Assembly: GCF_001981305.1 (NCBI RefSeq)
Contig: NZ_MSCW01000007.1
Location: 248,001 to 312,000, forward strand
Direction: 5' to 3'
From: Marinobacter lutaoensis
GTDB lineage: Bacteria > Pseudomonadota > Gammaproteobacteria > Pseudomonadales > Oleiphilaceae
DNA length: 64,000 nucleotides
In this document: positions 44,501-55,489 of the stretch, one piece after another
Layout: every line of letters starts with the position of its first letter
Position numbering within the stretch: the stretch's first letter is position 1
Made by a program: the position numbers and the translations under genes
The notes under the pieces: model-generated
The model's database searches: none
Told to the model about the DNA's origin: nothing
What the model saw: the letters and a program-made list of their open reading frames with translations, nothing else

Positions 44501-44597
44501 GCGGCATGGTGCCATAAGCGGCGACCCCCAGCAGGCAGAGCATCAGCACCACCATGCCAAGCAACCGCTGGTAGCGGAGCAGCAGCCCGGTCATCAC
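41568..44597 (-). CDS. RND efflux transporter permease
   Basis: A 1009-residue inner-membrane proton-driven pump. It has an N-terminal helix, a first large periplasmic loop (about residues 35-325), a six-helix bundle, a second loop and a second bundle. Helix 4 reads GILIDNAIVVVES where AcrB has two adjacent aspartates (Asp407-Asp408); the second is Asn. That is typical of a branch distinct from AcrB. Substrate is unknown. It is coupled to the adaptor gene by an ATGA overlap. No outer-membrane channel gene is present. Confidence 0.92.
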   Translation of the reverse strand: MMTGLLLRYQRLLGMVVLMLCLLGVAAYGTMPRQEDPSFPYRAGMITVTYPGASAESVERLVLRPLADELRQVEEVEYTQGTARNGVALVRLRLQDAIYDTDPAWDRVRQAMERARLDFPDEVGRMSLDDRLIDIPTIVLAVSGSPSVTELTAVAERLKQNLADLPGLSRIELDGDADEQITLALDDAALYRLGLSPSVVLETLARRNRTLPGGFVVVAGRRVSVLPNSEFADIEAIRATPIELPDGSQVPLAALAEVWRGPAEPRQPETWFDGERVVLVSLIMEEGRTDAIRLGERVRERVAQLRDDFAPYQIREMFFQPDKVKARLDNLAWSLVLSVLIIIAVVFTGMGLRMGVLVASILPMVALISIGLYDLGGGVLHQVAVIGLVISLGILIDNAIVVVESIQGGLDRGLRRLDALRQAVGDLAGPLGASTGTTLAAFAPMLLSKGGAADFTRGVPVMIMLTLSVSYLLAISAVPLLAARFLKPRGHAQRDRLTGLARVLGRLVAGRPRQLILLGGLLVVISVGLLPLTHQQFFPNADRPRVIVELYMPEGTDQARTSEAAARLERMIRSQPRALEVHRFVGFAGPAFYYNLQRAPQAPNRARLVVRTPTLADTPDMVRWIRHHVREDMPELDVTVGILGQGPPRAAPVEIRVYHAEESARRQAVEQVFASLRSVEGTVDVRHDLDLGVPSLSIEVDDASAARYGLTRADVARSLYGQSFGVVAERYRQEDDPIPLVLRSREGTALPLSRLLSVNIYNARGDAVPLSAVATVTTRWEPAAIYLRDGVRMNTVTANLRPGYSFSQALDGLRAGLERQPLPAGTRLEMGGDAEGSGDANGALLTAAPVGGLLLLFFLLLQFNSFRRVGIILLTVPLAAVGIFPGLVLSGSPFGFQSLLGVIALVGIVVNNAIVLLDVMDRELARGAPIREAVRRSVEQRTRPILLTTATTVAGLLPLAFSSSTLWPPMAWAIISGLLASTVLTLLVIPAVCVQWIRSPVAAPENAPA

Positions 44598-45667
44598 CGC
44601 ACCTCCACGGCATCGCCGTCCACCAGCCGGGTCATGCCGGCGTACACCACCCGATCACCGGCCTGCAATGTCTCAGACCGAACCACCACCCGCTCGCCGA
44701 CCACCCGTTCCACCGCAACCGGCACCCGTTCCGCCCGTCGCCCCCGCACCCGAAACACTCGGGTGCCGTCCACGTCCCGGACCACCGCCAGCAAGGGCAC
44801 CGTCAGCGCGCCCCGGTACCGGGGACGGATCCCGACCTCGACCGGCTGGCCGGACGACAGTGCCGCCTCCGGCAGACGCACCAGCACCGGATGCAGCTCC
44901 CCCCGAATGGCGCTGGCCTGGGCAATTTCCACCACCGCCCCGGTCACCGGCGGCAACGACCGGTCCTGAACCGGCCACACCGGTACCGACTGCCCAAGCC
45001 GGATCTGTTCCAGAAGGTACGCCGGCACCCGGATTTCCACCTCCTGACCCGCCGGCGACGACAGCCGCATCACCGGCTGGCCCGCCGCCACGAACTCCCC
45101 TTTTTCCACCAGCAGGGCCTCGACTCGCCCCGCGAACGGGGCCCGCAGGGCACTTTCCTCCAACCGTCGGGACGCCTCCGCGAGCGCAGCCTCGGCCGTC
45201 GCCACACTCGCCTTCAGGGCATCCCGACGGGCCGCGATCTGTTCCAGGTTCTGCTCGGACACCACGCCCCGCTGATGCAACCGGCTGGCCCGCTCCCACT
45301 CACGCCCGGCCTGCTCATATTGGGCGGTCAATTCATCCAGACGGGCCCGGGCGGAATCCCGGGCCGGCTCCAGCGCGGGGTTGTAGACCCGGGCCAGGAC
45401 CTCGCCCGCGGCAACCCCCTGCCCCAGCTCCACCGCCCTGGCCTTCAGGGTGCCACTGACCTGAAACGTCAGCGTGGCACGCTGGGAAGCCCGGACGATG
45501 CCGGAAAATCGCAGCGGCACACCCTGGGTATCGGCGGCGGTCACCTCCGCCACCCGCACGGACACCGCCGGCGCCTGACTGCCGGCGTCCACCTCGCCGG
45601 TCTTGCACCCCGCCAGTGCCAGGCTCGTCGCCAGCAGGGGAACCACAAAAATACGCAGTGTTGTCAT
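44594..45667 (-). CDS. RND periplasmic adaptor lipoprotein
   Basis: A 357-residue membrane-fusion protein. The lipobox is LALAGCKTGEVD, and the lipoyl-like half motifs flank a coiled coil (about residues 95-165): TLTFQVSGTLKARAVELGQGVAAGEVLARVYN and ALRAPFAGRVEALLVEKGEFVAAGQPVMRLS. The beta-barrel follows, ending GDRVVYAGMTRLVDGDAVEV. The start at 45667 is favoured by GGGAAG about 7 bases upstream; open codons upstream lack a signal peptide. Confidence 0.9.
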   Translation of the reverse strand: MTTLRIFVVPLLATSLALAGCKTGEVDAGSQAPAVSVRVAEVTAADTQGVPLRFSGIVRASQRATLTFQVSGTLKARAVELGQGVAAGEVLARVYNPALEPARDSARARLDELTAQYEQAGREWERASRLHQRGVVSEQNLEQIAARRDALKASVATAEAALAEASRRLEESALRAPFAGRVEALLVEKGEFVAAGQPVMRLSSPAGQEVEIRVPAYLLEQIRLGQSVPVWPVQDRSLPPVTGAVVEIAQASAIRGELHPVLVRLPEAALSSGQPVEVGIRPRYRGALTVPLLAVVRDVDGTRVFRVRGRRAERVPVAVERVVGERVVVRSETLQAGDRVVYAGMTRLVDGDAVEVR

Positions 45668-45764
45668 AACGTCGCTTCCCATTCGAGTGCCCCCCTCCGC
45701 ATGCGCCTTCCGGACGCACGGCGCCTCCGGCCCCGGCCCAAACCTGGACCATTTCAATACATCA

Positions 45765-45779
45765 TGTCATTCTTTGACA
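45765..45779. promoter_or_regulatory. Candidate TetR operator
   Basis: TGTCA-N5-TGACA is an inverted repeat in the only AT-rich part of the 184-base gap between the divergent RND operon and the tetR gene. The TTGACA at 45774 could serve as a -35 for tetR, so the repeat may overlap the promoter. No clear -10 is seen 17 bases on. Confidence 0.45.
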
Positions 45780-45851
45780 CTTTATCAATCACCGGTTTTC
45801 CGGCAGAGTCGGGTATCATTCCGACCATGGCCAAGCAAACGGACACTGCCT

Positions 45852-46487
45852 ATGAGCAACGCCTTGAAATCACGTAGGGAACGAGAACGCCAAGCCCGTT
45901 ACGACGCCATCCTGGATGCCGCCGAGCAGGTGTTTTCGGAGAAAGGCTACGACCGCACGTCGATGGACGACATCGCCCGGACCGCCAGCCTGAGTCGGGC
46001 CCTGCTCTACGTCTACTTCAAGGACAAGGCCGCGATCCAGCGCGGCATCATGCTGCGCGCCGGGCAAAGCCTGGTGGCGCGTTTCGAGCAGGCACGGGAT
46101 ACAGAGCAGGACGGTCTGGCCCAGATCCGAGCCATGGGGGAAGCCTATTACCGCTTCTATCTGGAGCAGCCGGACTATTTCTCCGCCCTCACCAAGGCCT
46201 CAACGGCGATGGCGGAAGCGGATGAACGCCAGGCCAAGGACATGTTGTGTTCAAAGGCGGCCCTGATGGACCTGATGGTGGGGGCCATCCGGCAGGGTCT
46301 GGAGGATGGCACGCTCAGCCGCGAGCGCATCCGGGACCCGTTCCAGACCGCCCTGTATCTGCGCGGCGCCCTGCACGGCGTGATCCTGCTGTGCCAAGCA
46401 GAAATGGCCGAGGGCGCCCACGACTTTCCCGCGGACACCCTCATCCGTCACACCATGGACATGCTGACGTCGTCCATCCGGGCCTGA
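45852..46487 (+). CDS. TetR-family regulator
   Basis: A 211-residue repressor. The N-terminal helix-turn-helix is RYDAILDAAEQVFSEKGYDRTSMDDIARTASLSRALLYVYFKDKAAIQRGI. The C-terminal part is helical and has no recognisable ligand motif. It is divergent from the RND operon and is expected to repress it. The start has no strong Shine-Dalgarno sequence but removes unrelated upstream codons. Confidence 0.9.
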   Translation: MSNALKSRRERERQARYDAILDAAEQVFSEKGYDRTSMDDIARTASLSRALLYVYFKDKAAIQRGIMLRAGQSLVARFEQARDTEQDGLAQIRAMGEAYYRFYLEQPDYFSALTKASTAMAEADERQAKDMLCSKAALMDLMVGAIRQGLEDGTLSRERIRDPFQTALYLRGALHGVILLCQAEMAEGAHDFPADTLIRHTMDMLTSSIRA

Positions 46488-46503
46488 AGGCGCACGGCCG
46501 GTG

Positions 46504-47844
46504 TCAGCGCTGGAAGTCGTAGATCGACCCCAGCCCCAGAAGGCCGGTGAGCTCGTCCAGAGCCGTGCGCACCTCGTCCAGGAGCTTCGGATCGGCCAGA
46601 TCATCCTGGCTCAGGCGGTCGCGGTAGTGCCGCTCTACCCAGGCAGTGAGCTTCGCGTACAGCGCATCGGTGAGCCAAGCCCCCGGATTGACCGCCTGCC
46701 GTTCCTCGTCCGTCAGCACCACCCTCAACCGCAAACAAGCGGGCCCGCCGCCGTTTTTCATGGACTGCTTAACGTCGAACACCTCCACCGCCTGGATCGG
46801 GCCACCGGAAGCCACCAGCCGGTCCAGATACCGGCTCACCGAGGCCACCTCCCGGCACTCGCCGGGCACCGCCAGCAACATGCCCCCCGGAGCCTCCAGC
46901 AGCTGACTGTTGAACAGGTAAGAGGCTACCGCATCCTCGATCGGCACCTCGGCGGCGTCCACCCGGATCGCGTGCAGCTCGGTCCCGGTCAGGCGGGCAC
47001 GGATATCGGCCAGGGTCCGCGCCTCGTCCAGGAATGCCAGCTCGTGGTAGAACAGGGTGTTGCCGTTGCCAACCGCGATCACGTCGTTGTGGAACACCCC
47101 CGCGTCAATGGCGGCTGGGTTCTGTTGGGCGAAGACCCGGTGTGCGTCCGCCAGGCCATGCAGCCGGGCGATCGCCTGGGAGGCCTCAAGAGTCTGCCGG
47201 GCCGGGAAACGCGTCGGCGCCGGGGCATCCTCGTTGAAGGCCACCCGGCCATACACGAACAACTCCACCCCCGGCGCCCCGTAACCGGCACACAGACGGG
47301 TGTGGTTGGCCGCCCCCTCGTCACCAAAGTGAGCAACCGATGGCAACGCCGGATGATGGGCGAAATACCGCTCGTCCGCGAAGATCGCCCGGAGCGACCG
47401 GCCGGTGACCTCGTGCTCGATGGCACGGTGGAACTTGGCGCTCAGGTTGGCCGGTGTGAAATGAACCCGGCCGTCTGAGGTATCGGCACTGGGGGACACC
47501 GTGGCCGCGTTGGCGGTCCACATGGCCGAGGCGGAAGAAACCGCCGCCAGCAGCGCCGGCGCTTCCCGCGCGACCTTCGCCAGGATATCGGTGTCGGTGC
47601 CGGCGTAACCAAGCCGGCGCAGGGTTGGCAGATGCGGCCGCTCGTGGGGGGGCAGGATACCCTGGGCGTAGCCCCGGTCCGCCAGCCGCTTCATCTTCGC
47701 CAGCCCCTGAAGGGCCGCCTCCCGGGGATTGGAGACGGCATGCACGTTGGCCTTGGAGGCCACATTACCCCAGGACAGGCCCGCGTAATTGTGGGTCGGC
47801 CCGACCAGGCCGTCAAAGTTCGCTTCCACCGCGTGTTGGCTCAT
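46504..47844 (-). CDS. astB: N-succinylarginine dihydrolase AstB
   Basis: A 446-residue enzyme of the pentein fold that hydrolyses N2-succinylarginine to succinylornithine, ammonia and CO2. It begins [22 protein letters not shown]. The catalytic triad is Glu176 (GDEGAANH), His252 (FHNDV) and Cys370 ([11 protein letters not shown]). Normal length. It follows astD by 13 bases and is convergent with the tetR gene. Confidence 0.95.
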   Translation of the reverse strand: MSQHAVEANFDGLVGPTHNYAGLSWGNVASKANVHAVSNPREAALQGLAKMKRLADRGYAQGILPPHERPHLPTLRRLGYAGTDTDILAKVAREAPALLAAVSSASAMWTANAATVSPSADTSDGRVHFTPANLSAKFHRAIEHEVTGRSLRAIFADERYFAHHPALPSVAHFGDEGAANHTRLCAGYGAPGVELFVYGRVAFNEDAPAPTRFPARQTLEASQAIARLHGLADAHRVFAQQNPAAIDAGVFHNDVIAVGNGNTLFYHELAFLDEARTLADIRARLTGTELHAIRVDAAEVPIEDAVASYLFNSQLLEAPGGMLLAVPGECREVASVSRYLDRLVASGGPIQAVEVFDVKQSMKNGGGPACLRLRVVLTDEERQAVNPGAWLTDALYAKLTAWVERHYRDRLSQDDLADPKLLDEVRTALDELTGLLGLGSIYDFQR

Positions 47845-47857
47845 GGTTTCCGTCCTG

Positions 47858-49336
<1,479 letters not shown>

Positions 49337-49376
49337 TTACTCCTTCCCGGTACTGAAATTTCCGGTTGTCCACGCC

Positions 49377-50510
49377 TCAGCCCCACGAAGAGTGGCTGCG
49401 GTGCCTGCGGACCCTGCCGGGTCTTGTCTCATGTTCCTGTTCACCGTCCCTGCCGGCGGGGCCCGGCCAGCGGCCGCCCTCCTTCAGGGGCGCCACGCGC
49501 ACCGAGTCGCCGGACTCGACCCCCAGCACCTCAGCCACGGCCGGCGACATGCGGACGGTCTCCGTGCCGACACAGGGGGTCGGCAGGGTGGTGACACGAA
49601 AGTCCTGGAACGAGCGGTTGGATACCATTACCCGTTCCGCCGGCGGCACCTCCAGGGGGACCGGTTTCTGGGTGACCAGAACATACCGGGTCACGCTCTC
49701 GCGCACGGTGCGGATGTTGTGTACGAAGGCCTCGACCACCGGGCCGCCATCGAAGATGTCCACTAGGCCATTGAAGTTGAAGCCCTCCGCCTGCAGCATC
49801 CTGAGCGCCGGCCGGGTGTTCTCGTGCACCTGGCCGATGACCGCCCGGGCCGACTCCGGCAGCATCGACAGATAGATCGGATACTTCGGCATCAGCTCGG
49901 CGATGAAGGATTTGTTACCCAGCCCCGACAGCCGGTCCGCCTCACCGAACTCCATGTCAAAAAACTTGCTGCCCAGGGCATCCCACAGGGGACTGCGCCC
50001 CTGCGCGTCGGAAACGCCCCGCATCTCCGCGAACACCTTGTCCGAAAAGTGCTTGCGGAACTCGTCCAGATACATAAAGCGGCAGCGGGACAGCAACAGG
50101 CCGTTGCCGCCGCCCTTGTAGTCGCTGGCCAGCAGCAGCGAGCAAATCTCGCTGGTGTCGGTCATGTCATTGGACAGCTGCAGCGTGGGCGTGCGCACAT
50201 GCACCCCCAATTCCCGGGACGCGTTCACCGTAAGGCTCAGACGGTAGTTGTAGAACACCTCGTCCAGCCCCACCCGCGCTTGGATGCCGCTGATGCCCAC
50301 CGTGCGACCGACCTCGGTGTCCTCCAGGGCAAACAGGTACAACCCGGCCTCCGGCTCGCACCGCTGGTTGAAAGTATCCTGGGCCAGGTCAATCTTGCGC
50401 TGGAGCAGATCCCGGTCCGCCGGCAGGGTGGTCAGACCCTTGCCGGCGTTGAGTGCCATGGCGTAGAGATCGTCCAAATCGCCTTGCTGCAGGGGCCGTA
50501 TCACCAGCAT
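49377..50510 (-). CDS. aruG: Arginine/ornithine succinyltransferase subunit II (AruG-like)
   Basis: A 377-residue member of the AstA family: IRPLQQGDLDDLYAMALNAGKGLTTLP at the start, LFALEDTEVGRTVGISGIQARVGLDEVFYNYRLS, and RRFMYLDEFRKHFSDKV-type core sequences. It forms the heteromeric arginine succinyltransferase with AruF, as in Pseudomonas. The family normally ends near VRVAPL. This copy continues about 32 more residues that are Arg/Gly-rich and lack homology (residues 344-377), suggesting a lost stop or a frameshift at the end. Its stop is 43 bases before astD. Confidence 0.9.
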   Translation of the reverse strand: MLVIRPLQQGDLDDLYAMALNAGKGLTTLPADRDLLQRKIDLAQDTFNQRCEPEAGLYLFALEDTEVGRTVGISGIQARVGLDEVFYNYRLSLTVNASRELGVHVRTPTLQLSNDMTDTSEICSLLLASDYKGGGNGLLLSRCRFMYLDEFRKHFSDKVFAEMRGVSDAQGRSPLWDALGSKFFDMEFGEADRLSGLGNKSFIAELMPKYPIYLSMLPESARAVIGQVHENTRPALRMLQAEGFNFNGLVDIFDGGPVVEAFVHNIRTVRESVTRYVLVTQKPVPLEVPPAERVMVSNRSFQDFRVTTLPTPCVGTETVRMSPAVAEVLGVESGDSVRVAPLKEGGRWPGPAGRDGEQEHETRPGRVRRHRSHSSWG

Positions 50511-50538
50511 CGGCGGCCCTCCGTGTTTCGGTTTCGGG

Positions 50539-51555
50539 TCATAGCGGTGCCATCCTTACGGTGTCGCCGGCGCTCTTTTCCAGCAGGTGCCAGGTTTCCA
50601 CCGGCACCCGGACATCCCCTTCCAGGGTGTCCGTCGCCCGGGCCAGGGTACAGCGAAACCCGCTGCCCTCGCCCCCAGCGATCAGGCAGGTCTCGCCGGA
50701 GTCGTCGTGGCTGCCATGCAGGGTCTTGCGGTGGCTGGTCACCAGGGTGCGCAGGGTATCGGTGCGTGCCTCCAGCACCGGACCGGCGTCGAAAATATCG
50801 AGGTAGTTGCCGGCCTGGAAACCTTCCCGCTGAAGCAGTTCCAGATTCGGGACGGTCAGGCGGTGTGGCTGACCCAGGGCCGCCTGCGCTTCCGGCGACA
50901 ACAGGGTCACGTAGATGGGATTCGGCGGCATCAGCTCGGCGATGAAGGTTTTGCTCAGCAGGCTGGAGTACTGGTCCGCCGCCTGGAAATCCATGTTGAA
51001 GAAGTGGCGACCGAGGCTGTCCCAGAACGGCACCCGGCCGTTTTCGTGCTGTACGCCCTGAATCTCCACCACCATGCGGCTGCCAAACCAGGACCGATGT
51101 TCGGCAATAAACAGCATCCGCGCCCGGGACAGCAGCTCGAACGCTTCCGTGCCCACCCGCTCCGGGCGGGTCGTGAAAGAGCACAGCAGGGTGCGGTCGG
51201 TCAGGCCATGACTGGGGTACAACACCTCGACCCGGCGCGAGATCCCCAGCTCGTGGGAAGCGTGAATCAGGGCGTCCCGCCGGTAGTTGTAGAACGGCTG
51301 GCCGTTGCCGGCCCGGCTGTCGATACCGGCGGTACCGTGCAGGGTGCCGGTCCGGGTATCTTCCAGCACGAACAGAAACCGGGGCGGAAGCTCCGGGTCG
51401 TTGGCCCCGGCGAACGACGCCTGCGAGTGTTCGATTTTCCGGGCCAGGGCCTCCTCCTGCTTGGGCAGCGTGGAGGACAGTCGTGCGCCCTGGGCTCCGG
51501 CAATCTCGAGAATCGATTGCAAATCATCCGGTCGTGCCGGACGGACTAGCCACAT
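50539..51555 (-). CDS. aruF: Arginine/ornithine succinyltransferase subunit I (AruF-like)
   Basis: A protein of about 338 residues, the other AstA-family subunit, beginning LVRPARPDDLQSILEIAGAQGARLSSTLP. It shares LFVLEDTRTGTLHGTAGIDSRAGNGQPFYNYRRDALIHAS with AruG, and ends DTVRMAPL at the expected place. The two enzymes transfer succinate from succinyl-CoA to arginine or ornithine. ATGs lie at 51561 and 51555; AAGGG abuts the first but is 6 bases before the second, which is preferred. It precedes aruG by 28 bases. Confidence 0.92.
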   Translation of the reverse strand: MWLVRPARPDDLQSILEIAGAQGARLSSTLPKQEEALARKIEHSQASFAGANDPELPPRFLFVLEDTRTGTLHGTAGIDSRAGNGQPFYNYRRDALIHASHELGISRRVEVLYPSHGLTDRTLLCSFTTRPERVGTEAFELLSRARMLFIAEHRSWFGSRMVVEIQGVQHENGRVPFWDSLGRHFFNMDFQAADQYSSLLSKTFIAELMPPNPIYVTLLSPEAQAALGQPHRLTVPNLELLQREGFQAGNYLDIFDAGPVLEARTDTLRTLVTSHRKTLHGSHDDSGETCLIAGGEGSGFRCTLARATDTLEGDVRVPVETWHLLEKSAGDTVRMAPL

Positions 51556-51639
51556 AGTCATCCCTTCATATCGTCGAGTCGTTCCCTCCGCCGGTCGTGA
51601 TCGCGCACCGCCGTGACCGCACGCGATCTCCGGTGGTCG

Positions 51640-53171
<1,532 letters not shown>

Positions 53172-54296
53172 ATGCAAAGCAATAACAAACTGAGACTGGC
53201 TATTCGTGCGGCGGCCATCGCCGGTGCACTGGGCATGGCGGGGCAGGCTGGCGCGGTCAACTTTACCGCCGGCGATTACGAAATGGCTGTCTACGGCTAC
53301 GCGCGCCTGAACGCCAGTTATGACATCGACGAAGATGTCTCGTCCTCAACCCGCTCGTTCAACTACGAAGCCATCAATGTCGGGGCGGCGGAAGACGACG
53401 AGCCGACCGGTTATTTCGGTGCCGACGCGGTGCAGAGCCGTATCGGTGTCAAGGCCACCAGCCCCGAGGGGGTCATGGTGAACGTCGAGGGTGACTTCCG
53501 CGGCGGCAACCTGCGCCTGCGTCACGCCTACGGCTCCTATCAGAACGTCCTGGCTGGTCAGACCTGGTCCAACTACACCAGCTTTGTCGGCAACACCTCC
53601 ACCCTGGACTTCGACTCTCTGCCGGGCCTGTCCGGTTACCAGAGCCGGACCGCCCAGGTACGTTACACCACCGGAGCCCTGTCCTTCTCCGCGGAAGACC
53701 CGCAGAACTCCATCGCCAACGCCGGCGGTGCGGCTAAAGACGGAATGCCGGCGTTCACCGCCCGCCTGGAAGATTCCTCCGGCGGCCTGAGCTACTCGGC
53801 GGCCGTTCTGGTACAGCAACTGGGCTATGACACCGGCACCGACGACGACAGCGCCTTCGGTTTCGCCACCTTCGTGGCCGCCAAGATGGCCGTCACCGAC
53901 ATGATCACCGTGCAGGGCACCCTGAACTACAGCGACGGTGCCAACAGCTACCTGTACCGTTCCGGTGCCGACAGCGCCTATGTCGACGCCAACGGTGACC
54001 TGGAGACCATCTCCGGCTACGGCGGCTCCATCGGCGCCGGCATCAAGCTCGGCGGGGGTCGCAGCATCAACATCGGCTACGGCATGGTGGAAGTGGATCT
54101 GGACGACGCCGTTGACGATGGCGCACTCGCCGCGACTGAGACCGAGTCTGTGTCTGCCCTGATGGCCAACTATCAGTGGACACCGGTCAAGAACGTCATG
54201 ATGGGCGTCGAGCTCCAGTACGGCCAGCGCGAAACCCAGAACGGTGACGACGGCGACGCCAGCCGCCTGCTGTTCGCCGCGCAGTACAACTTCTAA
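53172..54296 (+). CDS. DcaP-like trimeric outer-membrane porin
   Basis: A 374-residue exported protein. A signal peptide (residues 1-28, ending GMAGQAGAV) precedes a beta-barrel beginning YEMAVYGYARLNASYDIDEDV, with VQSRIGVKATSPEGVMVNVEGDF, LRLRHAYGSYQNVLAGQTWSNYTSF and alternating hydrophobic strands, ending in Phe (LLFAAQYNF). This is the pattern of DcaP-like proteins, which take up dicarboxylates and other acids; a clear N-terminal coiled coil of the Acinetobacter protein is absent. Regulation and substrate are unknown. A bidirectional terminator follows. Confidence 0.87.
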   Translation: MQSNNKLRLAIRAAAIAGALGMAGQAGAVNFTAGDYEMAVYGYARLNASYDIDEDVSSSTRSFNYEAINVGAAEDDEPTGYFGADAVQSRIGVKATSPEGVMVNVEGDFRGGNLRLRHAYGSYQNVLAGQTWSNYTSFVGNTSTLDFDSLPGLSGYQSRTAQVRYTTGALSFSAEDPQNSIANAGGAAKDGMPAFTARLEDSSGGLSYSAAVLVQQLGYDTGTDDDSAFGFATFVAAKMAVTDMITVQGTLNYSDGANSYLYRSGADSAYVDANGDLETISGYGGSIGAGIKLGGGRSINIGYGMVEVDLDDAVDDGALAATETESVSALMANYQWTPVKNVMMGVELQYGQRETQNGDDGDASRLLFAAQYNF

Positions 54297-54319
54297 ACCT
54301 ACCCCTGGGCATTGGCCCC

Positions 54320-54349
54320 AAAAAGCCCCGGCTCCGGCCGGGGCTTTTT
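54320..54349. terminator. Bidirectional intrinsic terminator
   Basis: AAAAAGCCCCGGC and GCCGGGGCTTTTT form a perfect 13-bp stem with loop TCCG. Five T residues follow on each strand, so it can serve both the porin gene and the convergent cra gene. Confidence 0.92.
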
Positions 54350-54375
54350 GTTTGCGGGCCGGCGCCGAGTCCAGC

Positions 54376-55362
54376 TCAGCGCCGGCGCACGCGCAGCGTA
54401 CGGTTGATGGTCACCGTCGCCACCGTCCCCTCGCCCGCCACCGCCGCCAGCGCCTGCTCCAGAGTGGCCCGGGCAATGGCCTCGTGATCCTGCGGCAGCG
54501 AATTGACCGCCAGCGGCAAGAAATCCAGCAAGCGGTCATCACCAAAGGTGGCCAGGCGCAACCCCCGAGGCAATCCGCCAGGTTGCTCCAGCAGCACATC
54601 CAGCACCCCCTGCAGCAACGTGAATGAGGCTGTGACCAAAGCATCCGGCAAGCCATGGCGCTGCAGCAGCCGGCGCATCATGGCGGCGCCGGAGGCACGG
54701 TTGTAGCGGGGCCCGCTGTCCACCCGGGACACCACACCGGCCTGAGCCGTGGCGGCCAGGAAGCCCGCCCGGCGTTCGCGGGTCATGGCAATTTCGGGCA
54801 CCGCATCCAGCCACGCCACGGTCCCGGTATCCACTGTCAGCACCGACTCGGTCAGGGCCCGAGCCGCACTGCGGTTGTCGCTCACCACGCAGCGGATTTG
54901 CCCCGGCGACTGGGCGCGGTCCACCGCGATCACCGGCAGGCCGTCCTGTTGCAGGCCCGGATAGAACGGGTCGTCCTGGGCCAGGGCACTGGCCACGATC
55001 AGGGCGTCGCAGCGGCGCGCTTTCAGGGCCAGGGCCAGGGACTGCTCGGTGTCCGGATCGTCATCGGAGCCGGCAATCAGCAACTGGTACCCCTGGGCGC
55101 GGGCCCCCTGCTCCAGCAGTTTCGCCAGACGGGCGTAGCTGCTGTTTTCCAGGTCCGGCAGGATGAAGCCCAGGGTTCGGCTGGCGCCGCCACGCAGGGC
55201 CGCGGCCTGGGCGTCCACCTGGAAATTGTGCGCCCGGGCCAGCGCCAGCACCCGCTCAATGGTCTCCGGTTTGATTCGGCGGGCGGCCCCCTGTCCGTTC
55301 ATGACATAGCTGGCGGTGGTTCTCGACACGCCGGCGAGTCGGGCAAGTTCGGCGAGGGTCAT
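54376..55362 (-). CDS. cra: Catabolite repressor/activator Cra (FruR)
   Basis: A 328-residue LacI-family regulator. The helix-turn-helix is MTLAELARLAGVSRTTASYVMNGQGAARRIKPETIERV at the N-terminus, then a hinge and a sugar-binding domain (RTLGFILPDLENSSYARLAKLLEQGARAQGYQLLIAGSDDDP). It is divergent from fruBKA, whose promoter region has a Cra-like operator, so it should repress fru genes until fructose 1-phosphate relieves it. The ATG at 55362 has GGAG 8 bases upstream; a GTG two codons earlier is possible. Confidence 0.93.
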   Translation of the reverse strand: MTLAELARLAGVSRTTASYVMNGQGAARRIKPETIERVLALARAHNFQVDAQAAALRGGASRTLGFILPDLENSSYARLAKLLEQGARAQGYQLLIAGSDDDPDTEQSLALALKARRCDALIVASALAQDDPFYPGLQQDGLPVIAVDRAQSPGQIRCVVSDNRSAARALTESVLTVDTGTVAWLDAVPEIAMTRERRAGFLAATAQAGVVSRVDSGPRYNRASGAAMMRRLLQRHGLPDALVTASFTLLQGVLDVLLEQPGGLPRGLRLATFGDDRLLDFLPLAVNSLPQDHEAIARATLEQALAAVAGEGTVATVTINRTLRVRRR

Positions 55363-55430
55363 GGGCACAACTCCGGTGACACGATGGCTTGATTTCCAAT
55401 GATATCTGTTTCATCATCGATTTTACGTTT

Positions 55431-55446
55431 GCTGACACGATTCAGC
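55431..55446 (+). promoter_or_regulatory. Cra (FruR) operator upstream of fruB
   Basis: GCTGACACGATTCAGC is an imperfect palindrome agreeing with the Cra consensus GCTGAAACGNTTCAGC at all but one informative base. It lies 44 bases before the fruB ATG and 69 bases before the cra ATG, so it could regulate both. Confidence 0.75.
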
Positions 55447-55489
55447 AAAAATAAACCCGCATTCAAAACAACAACGCGAGGCGCCCGAC

